A stretch of DNA of 49,046 nt. Origin: Desulfurellaceae bacterium bin18 (lineage in GTDB: Bacteria; Desulfobacterota; Binatia; Bin18). The stretch spans positions 1 to 49,046 of the forward strand of contig MPMI01000043.1 in NCBI GenBank assembly GCA_002238415.1, read 5' to 3'. Under the pieces are notes generated by a model. The model saw nothing but the letters and a program-made list of their open reading frames with translations. It made no database searches and was not told where the DNA came from. Shown here piece after piece: positions 15,314 through 22,622 of this stretch. The first letter of the stretch is position 1. Each line of letters opens with the position of its first letter. The position numbers and the translations under genes were made by a program.

Positions 15314-16162
15314 TCAGCTCTGCGTTTCCACCAGGGCCGCGTCCTCGAAATCCACCAGACCCAACCGTCCACCAAAGACGGACGGATGATACGAGCGATA
15401 GCCCAGGAGGTGCTGGGCCTGCTCGGGCAGTTGGCGGGCGACTTCCAAAGGAACGGCCAAGGAATGGTGCTCCTCCGGGCGTAGCCAGCCAAGAACAAAG
15501 CTGACGTGCATCCCTCGCCGCCACGTGTCTGGCGTCCGGTTTGCCCCAGCCCCGTGAATGACTTTTCCCGTGTAGAGCAGGGCAGAGCCGGCCGGCATGA
15601 CTGCCTGGGCCAGTTCTTCGGGGCGGGCCTCGCGCTCCGGGTCCTGCCAGCGATGGCTGCCCGGTGCGACGAGCGTGGCGCCGTTCTCCTCGGTGAAGTC
15701 GTTCAGGGCAAACATTGAACTGACCGTAAGTTCCGGGCCGGGCCAGGGAAAATGGGGCCAGTTGGCCTCATCGCGATGTAGCATCTGGACGGGCTCTCCC
15801 CCGCCAACGATCATGGTCTGGGAGGTATTCAGCCAATACGAGCCGCAATTGGGCAAAAGATAATGATCCGCAAACGCCCTGAGCACGGGATGGAGGAGGA
15901 CCTCAATAAACGCTTTTGATTTGGCAGCCAGACCGCAAAAACGGATCGTTTTCTGACCATGAAAGACTTGCCAGAGTTCTTCGTCGCTGCGGCTGCCGGG
16001 TGGGTGGGTGGCGATATAGCCGTCGAGTTCGGTGTTGAGTCGTCTCAGCAAATCGGGCTCAAGCAGGTTTTCGATAATCACTCCGCCATCCCGCTCGATC
16101 ACGGACAGGTAGGCATCCGCGTTGACGTCAGGCCCTACAGTCGTGAGTGAGACCTTGCTCAT
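15314..16162 (-). CDS. Phytanoyl-CoA dioxygenase (PhyH)-family protein
   Basis: The 282-residue protein has the PhyH facial triad: H129-R-D131 ('MLHRDEANWPHF') and H203 ('GKVIHGAGANRT'), with an Arg in 'WRRGMHVSF' as probable 2-oxoglutarate contact. It matches Fe(II)/2-oxoglutarate oxygenases; many homologues hydroxylate secondary-metabolite scaffolds or small molecules. It is convergent with the monooxygenase at 14095, ending 11 bp from that stop. The C-terminal 'SFVLGWLRPEEHHSLAVPLEVARQLPEQAQHLLGYRSYHPSVFGG' is shared with the partial gene at 48818. Confidence 0.85.
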   Translation of the reverse strand: MSKVSLTTVGPDVNADAYLSVIERDGGVIIENLLEPDLLRRLNTELDGYIATHPPGSRSDEELWQVFHGQKTIRFCGLAAKSKAFIEVLLHPVLRAFADHYLLPNCGSYWLNTSQTMIVGGGEPVQMLHRDEANWPHFPWPGPELTVSSMFALNDFTEENGATLVAPGSHRWQDPEREARPEELAQAVMPAGSALLYTGKVIHGAGANRTPDTWRRGMHVSFVLGWLRPEEHHSLAVPLEVARQLPEQAQHLLGYRSYHPSVFGGRLGLVDFEDAALVETQS

Positions 16163-16238
16163 ATGCCCTCCTTGGCGATTGCTACTGCCTTGTCCCGGTC
16201 TGTATACCGCTCTTTACCGGCTCTTTCCAGCCGCCGTC

Positions 16239-16703
16239 TTATCTCCTGACCCTGACGACTTTGCCCCCGTTGGCCTGGAGGAGCGCCTGGGGCGAGACTC
16301 GGACCAAGGCAGTTTCTGAGCCGCCGCCGGTATACACTTCATCTTTCTGCATGACCCGAGGATCAACAAGAAAGGTTGCGGCAAACCCAAACGACGGAGT
16401 TCCCCCACAGGGGTAGCCCGTTTTGGCCAGCATTTCGTCCGGTGTCATAGTTCTCACCCGCTCGATCTGGAGCACCTTGGCAACCCGCGAGGTGCTGGCT
16501 CGATCTTCGCCCTTGACAATAGCCACAATCACCTGCCCCTGGACATCCGTCATGCAAATATTCTTGACAAAATGCTCCGGGTCCGTACCGACCACTGCGG
16601 CTGCTTCGGCCACCGAGTGACACGACTGCTCGAAGGATAAATGTTCCGCCTCGATACTACCGGCGGCAATAAACTGTTTGAGCTTGTGTTCATAGGCGTC
16701 CAT
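16239..16703 (-). CDS. YbaK/EbsC-family (Cys-tRNA/Pro-tRNA deacylase-like) protein
   Basis: The 154-residue protein covers one YbaK/aa-tRNA editing domain: 'EHLSFEQSCHSVAEAAAVVGTDPEHFVKNICM', 'VIVAIVKGEDRASTSRVAKVLQIERVRTMTPDEM' and 'TGYPCGGTPSFG'. The last segment is the GxxxGG-like loop that forms the binding pocket. Family members hydrolyse misacylated tRNAs. The chosen ATG at 16703 begins the conserved domain; the in-frame upstream start at 16781 would add 26 residues not seen in the family. It is divergent from the PBP-like pair. A perfect TATAAT at 16715-16720 faces the other way, with no clear -35. Confidence 0.85.
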   Translation of the reverse strand: MDAYEHKLKQFIAAGSIEAEHLSFEQSCHSVAEAAAVVGTDPEHFVKNICMTDVQGQVIVAIVKGEDRASTSRVAKVLQIERVRTMTPDEMLAKTGYPCGGTPSFGFAATFLVDPRVMQKDEVYTGGGSETALVRVSPQALLQANGGKVVRVRR

Positions 16704-16824
16704 AGTTCGGTGTGTATAATGTTTTTCGCCACTTCTCCAGACGAATAGAAAAAGACTTGGTCTTTCGCTTGCACCTGTCACCCCCTCGTGCTAGGTGGCG
16801 GAAAAACACCGTGTGAGGTCGATC

Positions 16825-17751
16825 ATGACAAAGCGAGTGCTGTACGTGAATCCCATTTACCTCGATGCCAATCCCGCCATAGACGCGCTCGCCTACGGGC
16901 TGCAATCGATTCTACACGCGGCGGATATTCAGATGCCGGTGCTGTTCGCCGATTTTCGCGAACCAGGCATGCGCAAAAAATATGAGGCCGCTATTGACGA
17001 AGGAGTGCGCGCCCGCGTCGAGGGCATCGTGATCTACGCCCTCAATCCGACGCTGTTTGGTGAGGCGGTTGCCAAGGCCCGCTCGGCGGGCATTCCCGTT
17101 TTTTCTTTTGTCCGACCGCGCTATGCCGTCAATGCCGCCGTGGTGTATCCGAATTTTAACCACGGCGTGTTCATGGCTGAATACCTGGCCTCGGTTTTAC
17201 CGGCGGACAGTGGGGTGGGGGTGATCGGAGGACCGGATACGGTGGACGATGCAGAAGAAGTGGCCGGTCTGGTCTACGCGCTGAAACGCAGCCACTGTCG
17301 CTTGCTGAACGATCCTGAGGATACACAGTATTGCAACGTCCAGGATGTATCAGAAGGAGCGCGCGAGCCAACCCTCCGCCTGTTGGAGGAGGTCTCTGAG
17401 TCTCAACTGCAGGGTCTCATTCCCTATAACGACGAGACCATGCTGGGCTGTCTGAGCGTGCTCGAAGAAACAGGAAGGCTGGGTGGCCTCAATATTGTCT
17501 CCCGGAATGGCTCACCCCAAGCAGTCGAGATGGTGCGGACAGGAAAAACGCTCGGTACCTGGGACCTGGACGCATCGGGGATAGGCACAACGCTGGGTGA
17601 TTTGGTTGTTCGTCATCTAGTGGGTGGAGAAGTGCTCGAAGATTATCTGAGCATGAGTCCGGTTGGCCGGATGATTACCCTGGACAATATCGAGAGCTGG
17701 AAGCCCTGGTCCGAACGGGTGGACTGCACGCCCTTATCGGTCGGGCTCTAG
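16825..17751 (+). CDS. Cytoplasmic type 1 periplasmic-binding-like protein (first of a pair)
   Basis: This 308-residue protein has a type 1 PBP (sugar-binding/LacI-core) fold: 'VRARVEGIVIYALNPTLFGEAVAKARSAGIPVFSFVRPR' and a ligand-site loop 'VYPNFNHGVFMAEYLASVLP'. It also has 'LIPYNDETMLGCLSVLEETGRLGGLNIVSRNGSPQAVEMVRTGKTLGTWDLDASG'. It starts MTKRVLYVNP with no signal peptide or membrane segment, and there is no helix-turn-helix either, so it is neither an obvious exported receptor nor a LacI-type regulator. No ABC transporter is adjacent. The next gene, 9 bp downstream, is its close paralogue. The pair probably works as a heterodimer or as two ligand sensors; the ligand is unknown. Confidence 0.8.
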   Translation: MTKRVLYVNPIYLDANPAIDALAYGLQSILHAADIQMPVLFADFREPGMRKKYEAAIDEGVRARVEGIVIYALNPTLFGEAVAKARSAGIPVFSFVRPRYAVNAAVVYPNFNHGVFMAEYLASVLPADSGVGVIGGPDTVDDAEEVAGLVYALKRSHCRLLNDPEDTQYCNVQDVSEGAREPTLRLLEEVSESQLQGLIPYNDETMLGCLSVLEETGRLGGLNIVSRNGSPQAVEMVRTGKTLGTWDLDASGIGTTLGDLVVRHLVGGEVLEDYLSMSPVGRMITLDNIESWKPWSERVDCTPLSVGL

Positions 17752-17760
17752 GGGGATACG

Positions 17761-18678
17761 GTGCGCGTACTCTATGTAAACGTGATGGAATACGGGGCCC
17801 ATCCGGGTCTTGACGCCCTCGCCCACGGGCTCGACCATCGTTTGCAAAGGTCGGGAATTGAGCTGCGAACGCTGACGGTCGATGTGCGCCGACCGGACTG
17901 GATAGCCGGGCAGGACCAGGCGATTCGGCACGGCATGCAGGCTGGGGTGGACGGCATCATTGTCTATGTCCTCGACCCCGTACAGCCTGCCGAGGCGGTC
18001 AAGGCCGCCCGCCAACAGGGGATTCCAGTCTTTTCGTTTGAGCGACCCCGTTTTCCGGTCGTTGCGTCCTTAGTCTATCCGAACTTTAATCACGGCGTGT
18101 ATATGGCCGAGTATCTGGCGGCGCTCCTACCCGTCGGAGCGCGGCTGGCGATCATCGGGGGGCCGGAAGTCATTGACGATATCGAGCTTGTCACTGGCAT
18201 CGTGCACGGCGTCAGACAGAGCGGATTCACCCTGGTCAACGATCCGTTTGAGGAACGCTATCGGAATTTGCAAGACGTTGCCGCGGGCGGTCGGGAGGCA
18301 GCGCAACGTCTACTGGCCGATTTTACGGACCTGGCCGGTCTGATTCCGTTCAACGACGAAACCATGCTGGGAACCCTCGATGCGATTGAGGTGGCCGGCC
18401 GCTCCGGTGAGATGAAAATGGTCTCGCGCAACGGCAGTCCGAAGGCGGTTGAAGCCGTCCGTGCCGGCAGGTCTCACGGAACCTGGGATATCGAGATCAC
18501 CAATATCGGAGCATCGGTCGGCGATCTGGTCGCGCGGGTACTGGTTGAGGGCGAAGACTTGCACGGAGAGTCTTTTATTGCCGGCCTGGGGCGGCTTATC
18601 ACACCCGAGAACGCCCATACGTATAAGCCCTGGACGGAGCGGGTGCCGCACACGCCGCTGCGAGAGGGGTTGTCCTGA
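17761..18678 (+). CDS. Cytoplasmic type 1 periplasmic-binding-like protein (second of a pair)
   Basis: This 305-residue paralogue of the preceding gene shares nearly all its motifs, for example 'VYPNFNHGVYMAEYLAALLP', 'LIPFNDETMLGTLDAIE' and 'SRNGSPKAVEAVRAGRSHGTWD'. It begins with GTG after GGGGG, nine bases after the upstream stop, so translational coupling is likely. Like its partner it lacks a signal peptide, HTH and transporter partners. Its final codons and stop (18672-18678) run into a repeat-like sequence with TCGAAGG. The overall resemblance implies local duplication, followed by enough divergence to suggest distinct roles. Confidence 0.8.
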   Translation: MRVLYVNVMEYGAHPGLDALAHGLDHRLQRSGIELRTLTVDVRRPDWIAGQDQAIRHGMQAGVDGIIVYVLDPVQPAEAVKAARQQGIPVFSFERPRFPVVASLVYPNFNHGVYMAEYLAALLPVGARLAIIGGPEVIDDIELVTGIVHGVRQSGFTLVNDPFEERYRNLQDVAAGGREAAQRLLADFTDLAGLIPFNDETMLGTLDAIEVAGRSGEMKMVSRNGSPKAVEAVRAGRSHGTWDIEITNIGASVGDLVARVLVEGEDLHGESFIAGLGRLITPENAHTYKPWTERVPHTPLREGLS

Positions 18679-18766
18679 GCCGAGTCGAAGGAGGCCAGGG
18701 TGGATGGCCCGTGGGGGGCACTCGACACAATGTACACCACACGTCCCAGGAGGGGAGTAGAACACA

Positions 18767-18810
18767 TCCCCTCTTGGGAGGGGTGCCGCGCTAGCGGCGG
18801 GGTGGGTTCT
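18767..18810. repeat. Variable-stem interspersed repeat, copy 1 (forward)
   Basis: This is a 44-bp copy of a family with outer arms TCCCCTC..GAGGGGTG and CGGGGTGGGTT. Here the inner stem is GCCGC-GCTA-GCGGC. Five further copies occur at 24357, 24408, 36262, 39903 and 39968. It sits downstream of the PBP-like pair and next to the hairpin at 18819. Confidence 0.8.
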
Positions 18811-18818
18811 CCCCCGCT

Positions 18819-18852
18819 GTAGGTCGGATTACGCTCCGCTAATCCGACCTAC
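18819..18852. repeat. REP-like hairpin, 13-bp perfect stem
   Basis: GTAGGTCGGATTA at 18819-18831 pairs with TAATCCGACCTAC at 18840-18852 over an 8-base loop. This is a common type of interspersed REP element in bacteria. It lies between convergent genes and could also help end transcription, although no T-run follows. Confidence 0.8.
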
Positions 18853-18908
18853 TTACCCCCTCACCCTTTAGGGGCGAGGGGCTGCCTACAGGGAGAGTAT
18901 CAAGGGGC

Positions 18909-19388
18909 CTACGCTGCCAACGGTGGATTGTCCAATAGGCGCTCAATCGGCTCAACCGAGCTGTCCGGCCGACCTTCAATCTCACGCACGGTGAACTCCA
19001 ACAAGGCGCGCTCGTGTCGAGTAATCTGCTGGGCGATGGCCAGCCCATCGGACGGGGCCGTTTTCTCGTGCTTTTCAAAGTACCGGATGTACTTCTCAAG
19101 CTCGGGTTTCAGCTTATCCATCGCCTCGGACCAAGGCAGTTTGGCAAACCTCTCGCCCCAGGATTTTCCCTCGGCACGCTTTTCAGAGTCCTCCTCGACC
19201 GATTCACCGAGGGCTTCGAGCGCAACCCGAATGCGGCCTTTGGTCTCGCGCTCAAGTTGTTCTACAAAACGCCATTTTTGGCTGTGGACGGGGTCCTGCG
19301 CCGCTTCCGCGAGTGCGACTCCAAGGGCTTCTCCCATTACTTCACCCTGAAAACATTCGTGCAGATACGCTACAAATTGATCGCTCAT
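18909..19388 (-). CDS. Helical protein of unknown function in DUF1989 operon
   Basis: A 159-residue, mostly helical and charged protein with no recognised motif. The spacing of Glu and His in 'LAIAQQITRHERALLEFTVREIEG' loosely recalls ferritin-like helices, which I would treat as a weak guess. Low hydrophobicity and no signal peptide suggest a cytoplasmic location. The ATG follows AAGGAGGA. It is the last gene of an operon with the cupin (12-bp gap) and the DUF1989 protein, so a role in the same amine/amide metabolism is plausible. Confidence 0.75.
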   Translation of the reverse strand: MSDQFVAYLHECFQGEVMGEALGVALAEAAQDPVHSQKWRFVEQLERETKGRIRVALEALGESVEEDSEKRAEGKSWGERFAKLPWSEAMDKLKPELEKYIRYFEKHEKTAPSDGLAIAQQITRHERALLEFTVREIEGRPDSSVEPIERLLDNPPLAA

Positions 19389-19400
19389 GGTCCTTCCTCC

Positions 19401-19814
19401 TTACTCGGGCGTACAATCCGACACAATGACAAACTTCTTAAAGGCGGTATGAAAATTCCACTGCGAACGGGTACCTTTCACAAAGGAGGCAAAGTCGCCG
19501 ACCTTGAGAGACACTTCCTCGCCCGTATCGAGCAGGGTGATCGTGACCGAGCCTTCTACCACAAGGAAGGTCTCATCTCCGCCTGGGAAGGTGTATTCGG
19601 GTGAGAGGCCAGCCTCCGTTTTCCACAGACCGACCGCCAGGGTGCTGCTGCCGTCATGACCGGTTTCGCGAATCAGTTGAATCTCGCCGAATGTCGTCGG
19701 TTTTCCGTCCGGGCCGGGATACTCGAACGGAATATACTCCCCGCCATCAAGCGTCCCAGTATAAAAAGCCTGGAGTTGGCTGGCAAACGATTCTTTCAGC
19801 TGTGCGACTGCCAT
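19401..19814 (-). CDS. Cupin-family protein (ureidoglycine-aminohydrolase-like cupin)
   Basis: The 137-residue single cupin shows 'LWKTEAGLSPEYTFPGGDETFLVVEGSVTITLLDTGEEVSLKVGDFASFVKGTRSQWNF' (residues 65-125), matching the Cupin_3 type also seen in ureidoglycine aminohydrolases and EutQ-like proteins. The first cupin motif carries Glu and Asp rather than two His, so the metal site is not obvious. It lies between DUF1989 (18-bp gap) and the helical protein. Neighbourhood suggests urea, ureide or amine catabolism, an inference. Confidence 0.8.
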   Translation of the reverse strand: MAVAQLKESFASQLQAFYTGTLDGGEYIPFEYPGPDGKPTTFGEIQLIRETGHDGSSTLAVGLWKTEAGLSPEYTFPGGDETFLVVEGSVTITLLDTGEEVSLKVGDFASFVKGTRSQWNFHTAFKKFVIVSDCTPE

Positions 19815-19832
19815 ACTGCTTCCTCCTCTTGC

Positions 19833-20459
19833 TCATGTAGAAACGAACTCAATCCTGAGTGGCGTACACTGTGCCCCATTGGGTTGCTGGCCGTCAATCT
19901 CTATATCATATGGACACGCTGAGACTGCAACCAGGCAATCCATCAATGCTTTCAGGGCAACGTATTCGCCCGCTTGAGTTGCCGCGGGACGCGCGTCGAT
20001 GGTGCCGTCGGAGCGGACCCGCGTATATTGGAACAGGTTGATGGGGTCGGGCACGTCGAGATAGCCCAGCCCATACGATTCCACCGCCTCGGTGAGATTG
20101 TCCCGACAATTACGATGGTTGAGGGCGTCGGCAGACGCATAGAGAGCGCTGCTGCATGGTGCAAACAGGGCGTCGTGCACGCCGTGGGCCTGATCCTCGA
20201 CAATCTCGAACATGGGGTGCTGAAGATTGGAGTAGAACCTGCTGCCGACCGTAAAATGCAGGGAACCGCTCCCGGTCAAGGTATTGAAATTCACGGTTTC
20301 CCCGGTAGACAGTTTTTCCGCCAGGTGATGCAGGTGAAAGCAGACGAAATCGCAGATCTGCTGGCCTTCCACATCAACGATGCGAATCGTTTCCCCCTGC
20401 CGGACCACGCAGGCCGCGCCCTGGGTTGCCGGAACATGCACGTCTCGTTTGTCAGCCAT
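19833..20459 (-). CDS. DUF1989 (urea carboxylase-associated) protein
   Basis: This 208-residue protein matches DUF1989: an N-terminal 'VPATQGAACVVRQGETIRIVDVEGQQICDFVCF' strand pair, then 'STGETVNFNTLTGSGSLHFTVGSRFYSNLQHPMFEIVED' and the Cys/His-bearing 'HDALFAPCSSALY...NHRNCRDNLTEA'. Members occur beside urea carboxylase genes and in guanidine/allophanate pathways, and some act as carboxyguanidine deiminase components. The ATG at 20459 follows AAGGAG. No urea carboxylase or allophanate hydrolase lies nearby, so the link to urea is only by family. It heads a three-gene operon with the cupin and the helical protein. Confidence 0.85.
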   Translation of the reverse strand: MADKRDVHVPATQGAACVVRQGETIRIVDVEGQQICDFVCFHLHHLAEKLSTGETVNFNTLTGSGSLHFTVGSRFYSNLQHPMFEIVEDQAHGVHDALFAPCSSALYASADALNHRNCRDNLTEAVESYGLGYLDVPDPINLFQYTRVRSDGTIDARPAATQAGEYVALKALMDCLVAVSACPYDIEIDGQQPNGAQCTPLRIEFVST

Positions 20460-20643
20460 GGTTTCGTTCTCCTTAACGTGTTCTGCACGTGAGACCTCTT
20501 TAGCGTCTCGGTGGGAATGGGACAAGCAGTTTTTTCAAAAGTGCTCCTGCTTCATGTTCTTATTCGGCGCTGTGTTGACCGGAGCGTCTACGGTCGCGTA
20601 GGATGCCAGGCGGCTTCAGTCTGAATAGGGGGAGATGAAACTT

Positions 20644-21477
20644 ATGAAAGACTATGCACATCCTGAGGTGCTGGTTGACCCGCGGTGGGTTGCCGAACAT
20701 CTGGCTGACCCGCAGGTGCGGATCGTTGACACGCATATTGACCCGGCGCCGTACGAGTCCGGCCATATTCCAGGGGCAGTCTTTTGGAACGGTTTTGGGA
20801 CCCTGCTCAAGCCGGACTGGAGCATCAATTTCGACAAAAAACCGATCGAAGATTTCTGTGGCCGCTCGGGCATTGATAACGACACCACTGTGATCGCCTA
20901 TAGCGATCACAGCGCGGTTGCTCCGTGGGTGTTCTGGTTTCTCAAATCCGTCGGTCACGCCGATGTGCGTATCCTTAACGGCGGGCGCAAGAAGTGGGTT
21001 GCCGACGGCCACGCACTGACGACCGAGGTGCCGACCGTTACGGCGACGAGCTATACCGCACGCGAGCCTGACCCGGCCCTGCGGGCTTTACAGGAACGCG
21101 TCCAGGCTGCCGTTGGGCAAGAGAACCAAGTCTTGCTGGACGTCCGCACACCCGAGGAATATCGGGGTGAATTATTCCTGCTGGAGCCGCCCCAAGGCAG
21201 CGAGCGGGGCGGCCATATTCCGGGCGCAACTCACCTCTATTATGAGGATGCGCTCAACGAGGACGACACGTTTAAGTCCGCGGACGAGCTGGCCGCCCTG
21301 TACGCCAGCCACGGCGTCACCGCCGACAAGGAAACGATCACCTACTGTGCGGTTGGCATTCGCTCGGCCCATACCTGGTTTGTACTGACGCAACTGCTCG
21401 GCTATCCGGCCGTGCGCAGTTTCGATGCCTCGTGGAATCTGTGGGGACGACTACCGGATACGCCGGTTGAGGCGTAA
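20644..21477 (+). CDS. Two-domain rhodanese (sulfurtransferase)
   Basis: The 277-residue protein has two rhodanese domains, about residues 7-130 and 150-275. The C-terminal domain keeps the active-site loop with C235 in 'YCAVGIRSAHTWFVL' (CxxGxR). The first domain has no Cys in its loop, as usual for TST/MST enzymes, where it is structural. It transfers sulfane sulfur from thiosulfate or 3-mercaptopyruvate; the loop does not separate the two decisively. I prefer ATG 20644, as the GGGGGAG ribosome site is too close to ATG 20635. It is divergent from the DUF1989 operon. Confidence 0.88.
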   Translation: MKDYAHPEVLVDPRWVAEHLADPQVRIVDTHIDPAPYESGHIPGAVFWNGFGTLLKPDWSINFDKKPIEDFCGRSGIDNDTTVIAYSDHSAVAPWVFWFLKSVGHADVRILNGGRKKWVADGHALTTEVPTVTATSYTAREPDPALRALQERVQAAVGQENQVLLDVRTPEEYRGELFLLEPPQGSERGGHIPGATHLYYEDALNEDDTFKSADELAALYASHGVTADKETITYCAVGIRSAHTWFVLTQLLGYPAVRSFDASWNLWGRLPDTPVEA

Positions 21478-21518
21478 TGGGTCGGGATCATATCTTTACG
21501 GGCGTAGGCTCAGGCATT

Positions 21519-21541
21519 GATGTCACAACCGTACTGACATC
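21519..21541. terminator. Small hairpin between convergent genes
   Basis: GATGTCA (21519-21525) and TGACATC (21535-21541) can pair over a nine-base loop right before the stop codon of the IPNS-like gene. There is no T-run, so terminator function is weakly supported; it could be bidirectional. Confidence 0.3.
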
Positions 21542-22564
21542 TCAGTCGTGCTCGAACTTCCCGTACTGAGTAAAATTCTGTTCCAAATACCAGCGGAGAT
21601 ATTCTTGGGCAGTTATCGGTTCGTCCTGGGGTGGGTTGTCCACATCGTGGCAGGTTGGCAGACATTCAATCACTGTGTCCGGGCTGGGGAGAAAAAAGAA
21701 GGGTATGGAGTAGCGATCCTGGCCTGACAGATTGCGTACCCGGTGTGGTGTGGACAGGATGCGACCGTTGGACCAGCGAGTGAGAAGATCGCCCGAATTG
21801 ACCAGAAAGGCTTCCGGCCAGGCTGGAGCACGAATCCAGTCCTGCTCTTTCGGCTTAATTTCCAGCCCTGGCACATCAGTTGTTGCGAGAAGGGTCAGGA
21901 ATGTACCGTCTGTATGCGGTGAGGAATTATACTGATCCTCCTCCAAAGGGTCGGCTGGGTAGTGAGAAAGGCGCTGGAAGGCAATATTGCGATATTTTGG
22001 AAAGAACGGATCGAAATAGTCCGAGGGGAGAGACAGAGCTGTGGCAAACAGTGGCAGCAGCTTAATGGAGAGATCCTCCATAGCCTCGAAAAACTCGATC
22101 AAGGTCTCCCGATAGCCCGGTAAGCCTTCCGGCCATTGGTTGGGAAATGGCAGTTCAAAAGGAGATCGATCACGTTGCATAAAGAATGCCTCAACCCGGT
22201 CTGGCTTGGTGTGACCCTCATAGTACTCCGAGGTGCGGCCGAGTTGTTGTCTATCTCCCATATAGCCAACAAAAACATCGTTGAGTTTGATTGTATTCTT
22301 CTGTTCCAGAGGGAGAGAAAGAAATCGCCTGGCCTCCCGAAACACCCCATCGATAACTGCGCGGGGGATGTTGTGGCCAACCAGGTAGAAAAAGCCAACC
22401 TGCGTCAAGGCTTGGGAAAGGACGGGCGCTAGTTGTTCACACGCCCCTGGGACGCCGGAGAGATACTCTCCTACATCAAGAACTGGAATCTCCGTGCTAC
22501 TGGGAGCATCACTGACCAAGCCAGTCTGTAATGTTTCTGTAACTGTCTCTGGTGCTGTACTCAT
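21542..22564 (-). CDS. Isopenicillin N synthase-family Fe(II)/2-oxoglutarate dioxygenase
   Basis: The 340-residue protein shows the DIOX_N lead ('IPVLDVGEYLSGVPGACEQLAPVLSQALTQVGFFYLVGHNIP', residues 26-67) and the 2OG-Fe(II) oxygenase core. The facial triad is H217, D219 ('SSPHTDGTF') and H274 ('STPHRVRN'), with the Arg-x-Ser cosubstrate clamp at R284-Y-S286. It oxidises an unknown small molecule. The ATG at 22564 has GGGGAG at suitable distance; a GTG six bases earlier is too close to it. It is convergent with the rhodanese gene. Confidence 0.9.
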   Translation of the reverse strand: MSTAPETVTETLQTGLVSDAPSSTEIPVLDVGEYLSGVPGACEQLAPVLSQALTQVGFFYLVGHNIPRAVIDGVFREARRFLSLPLEQKNTIKLNDVFVGYMGDRQQLGRTSEYYEGHTKPDRVEAFFMQRDRSPFELPFPNQWPEGLPGYRETLIEFFEAMEDLSIKLLPLFATALSLPSDYFDPFFPKYRNIAFQRLSHYPADPLEEDQYNSSPHTDGTFLTLLATTDVPGLEIKPKEQDWIRAPAWPEAFLVNSGDLLTRWSNGRILSTPHRVRNLSGQDRYSIPFFFLPSPDTVIECLPTCHDVDNPPQDEPITAQEYLRWYLEQNFTQYGKFEHD

Positions 22565-22622
22565 GGCCACGTTCTCCCCATTACGCTTCCTCTATCACAT
22601 ATCCCTCACCGTTGTGTAACAG

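Noticed and set aside
16825..18678. PBP-like pair as LacI-type repressors
   Set aside because: No helix-turn-helix segment precedes either binding domain; both start directly with the first beta strand.
19014..19604. 196-residue plus-strand ORF across the helical protein and the cupin
   Set aside because: Antisense shadow of two genes with good ribosome sites.
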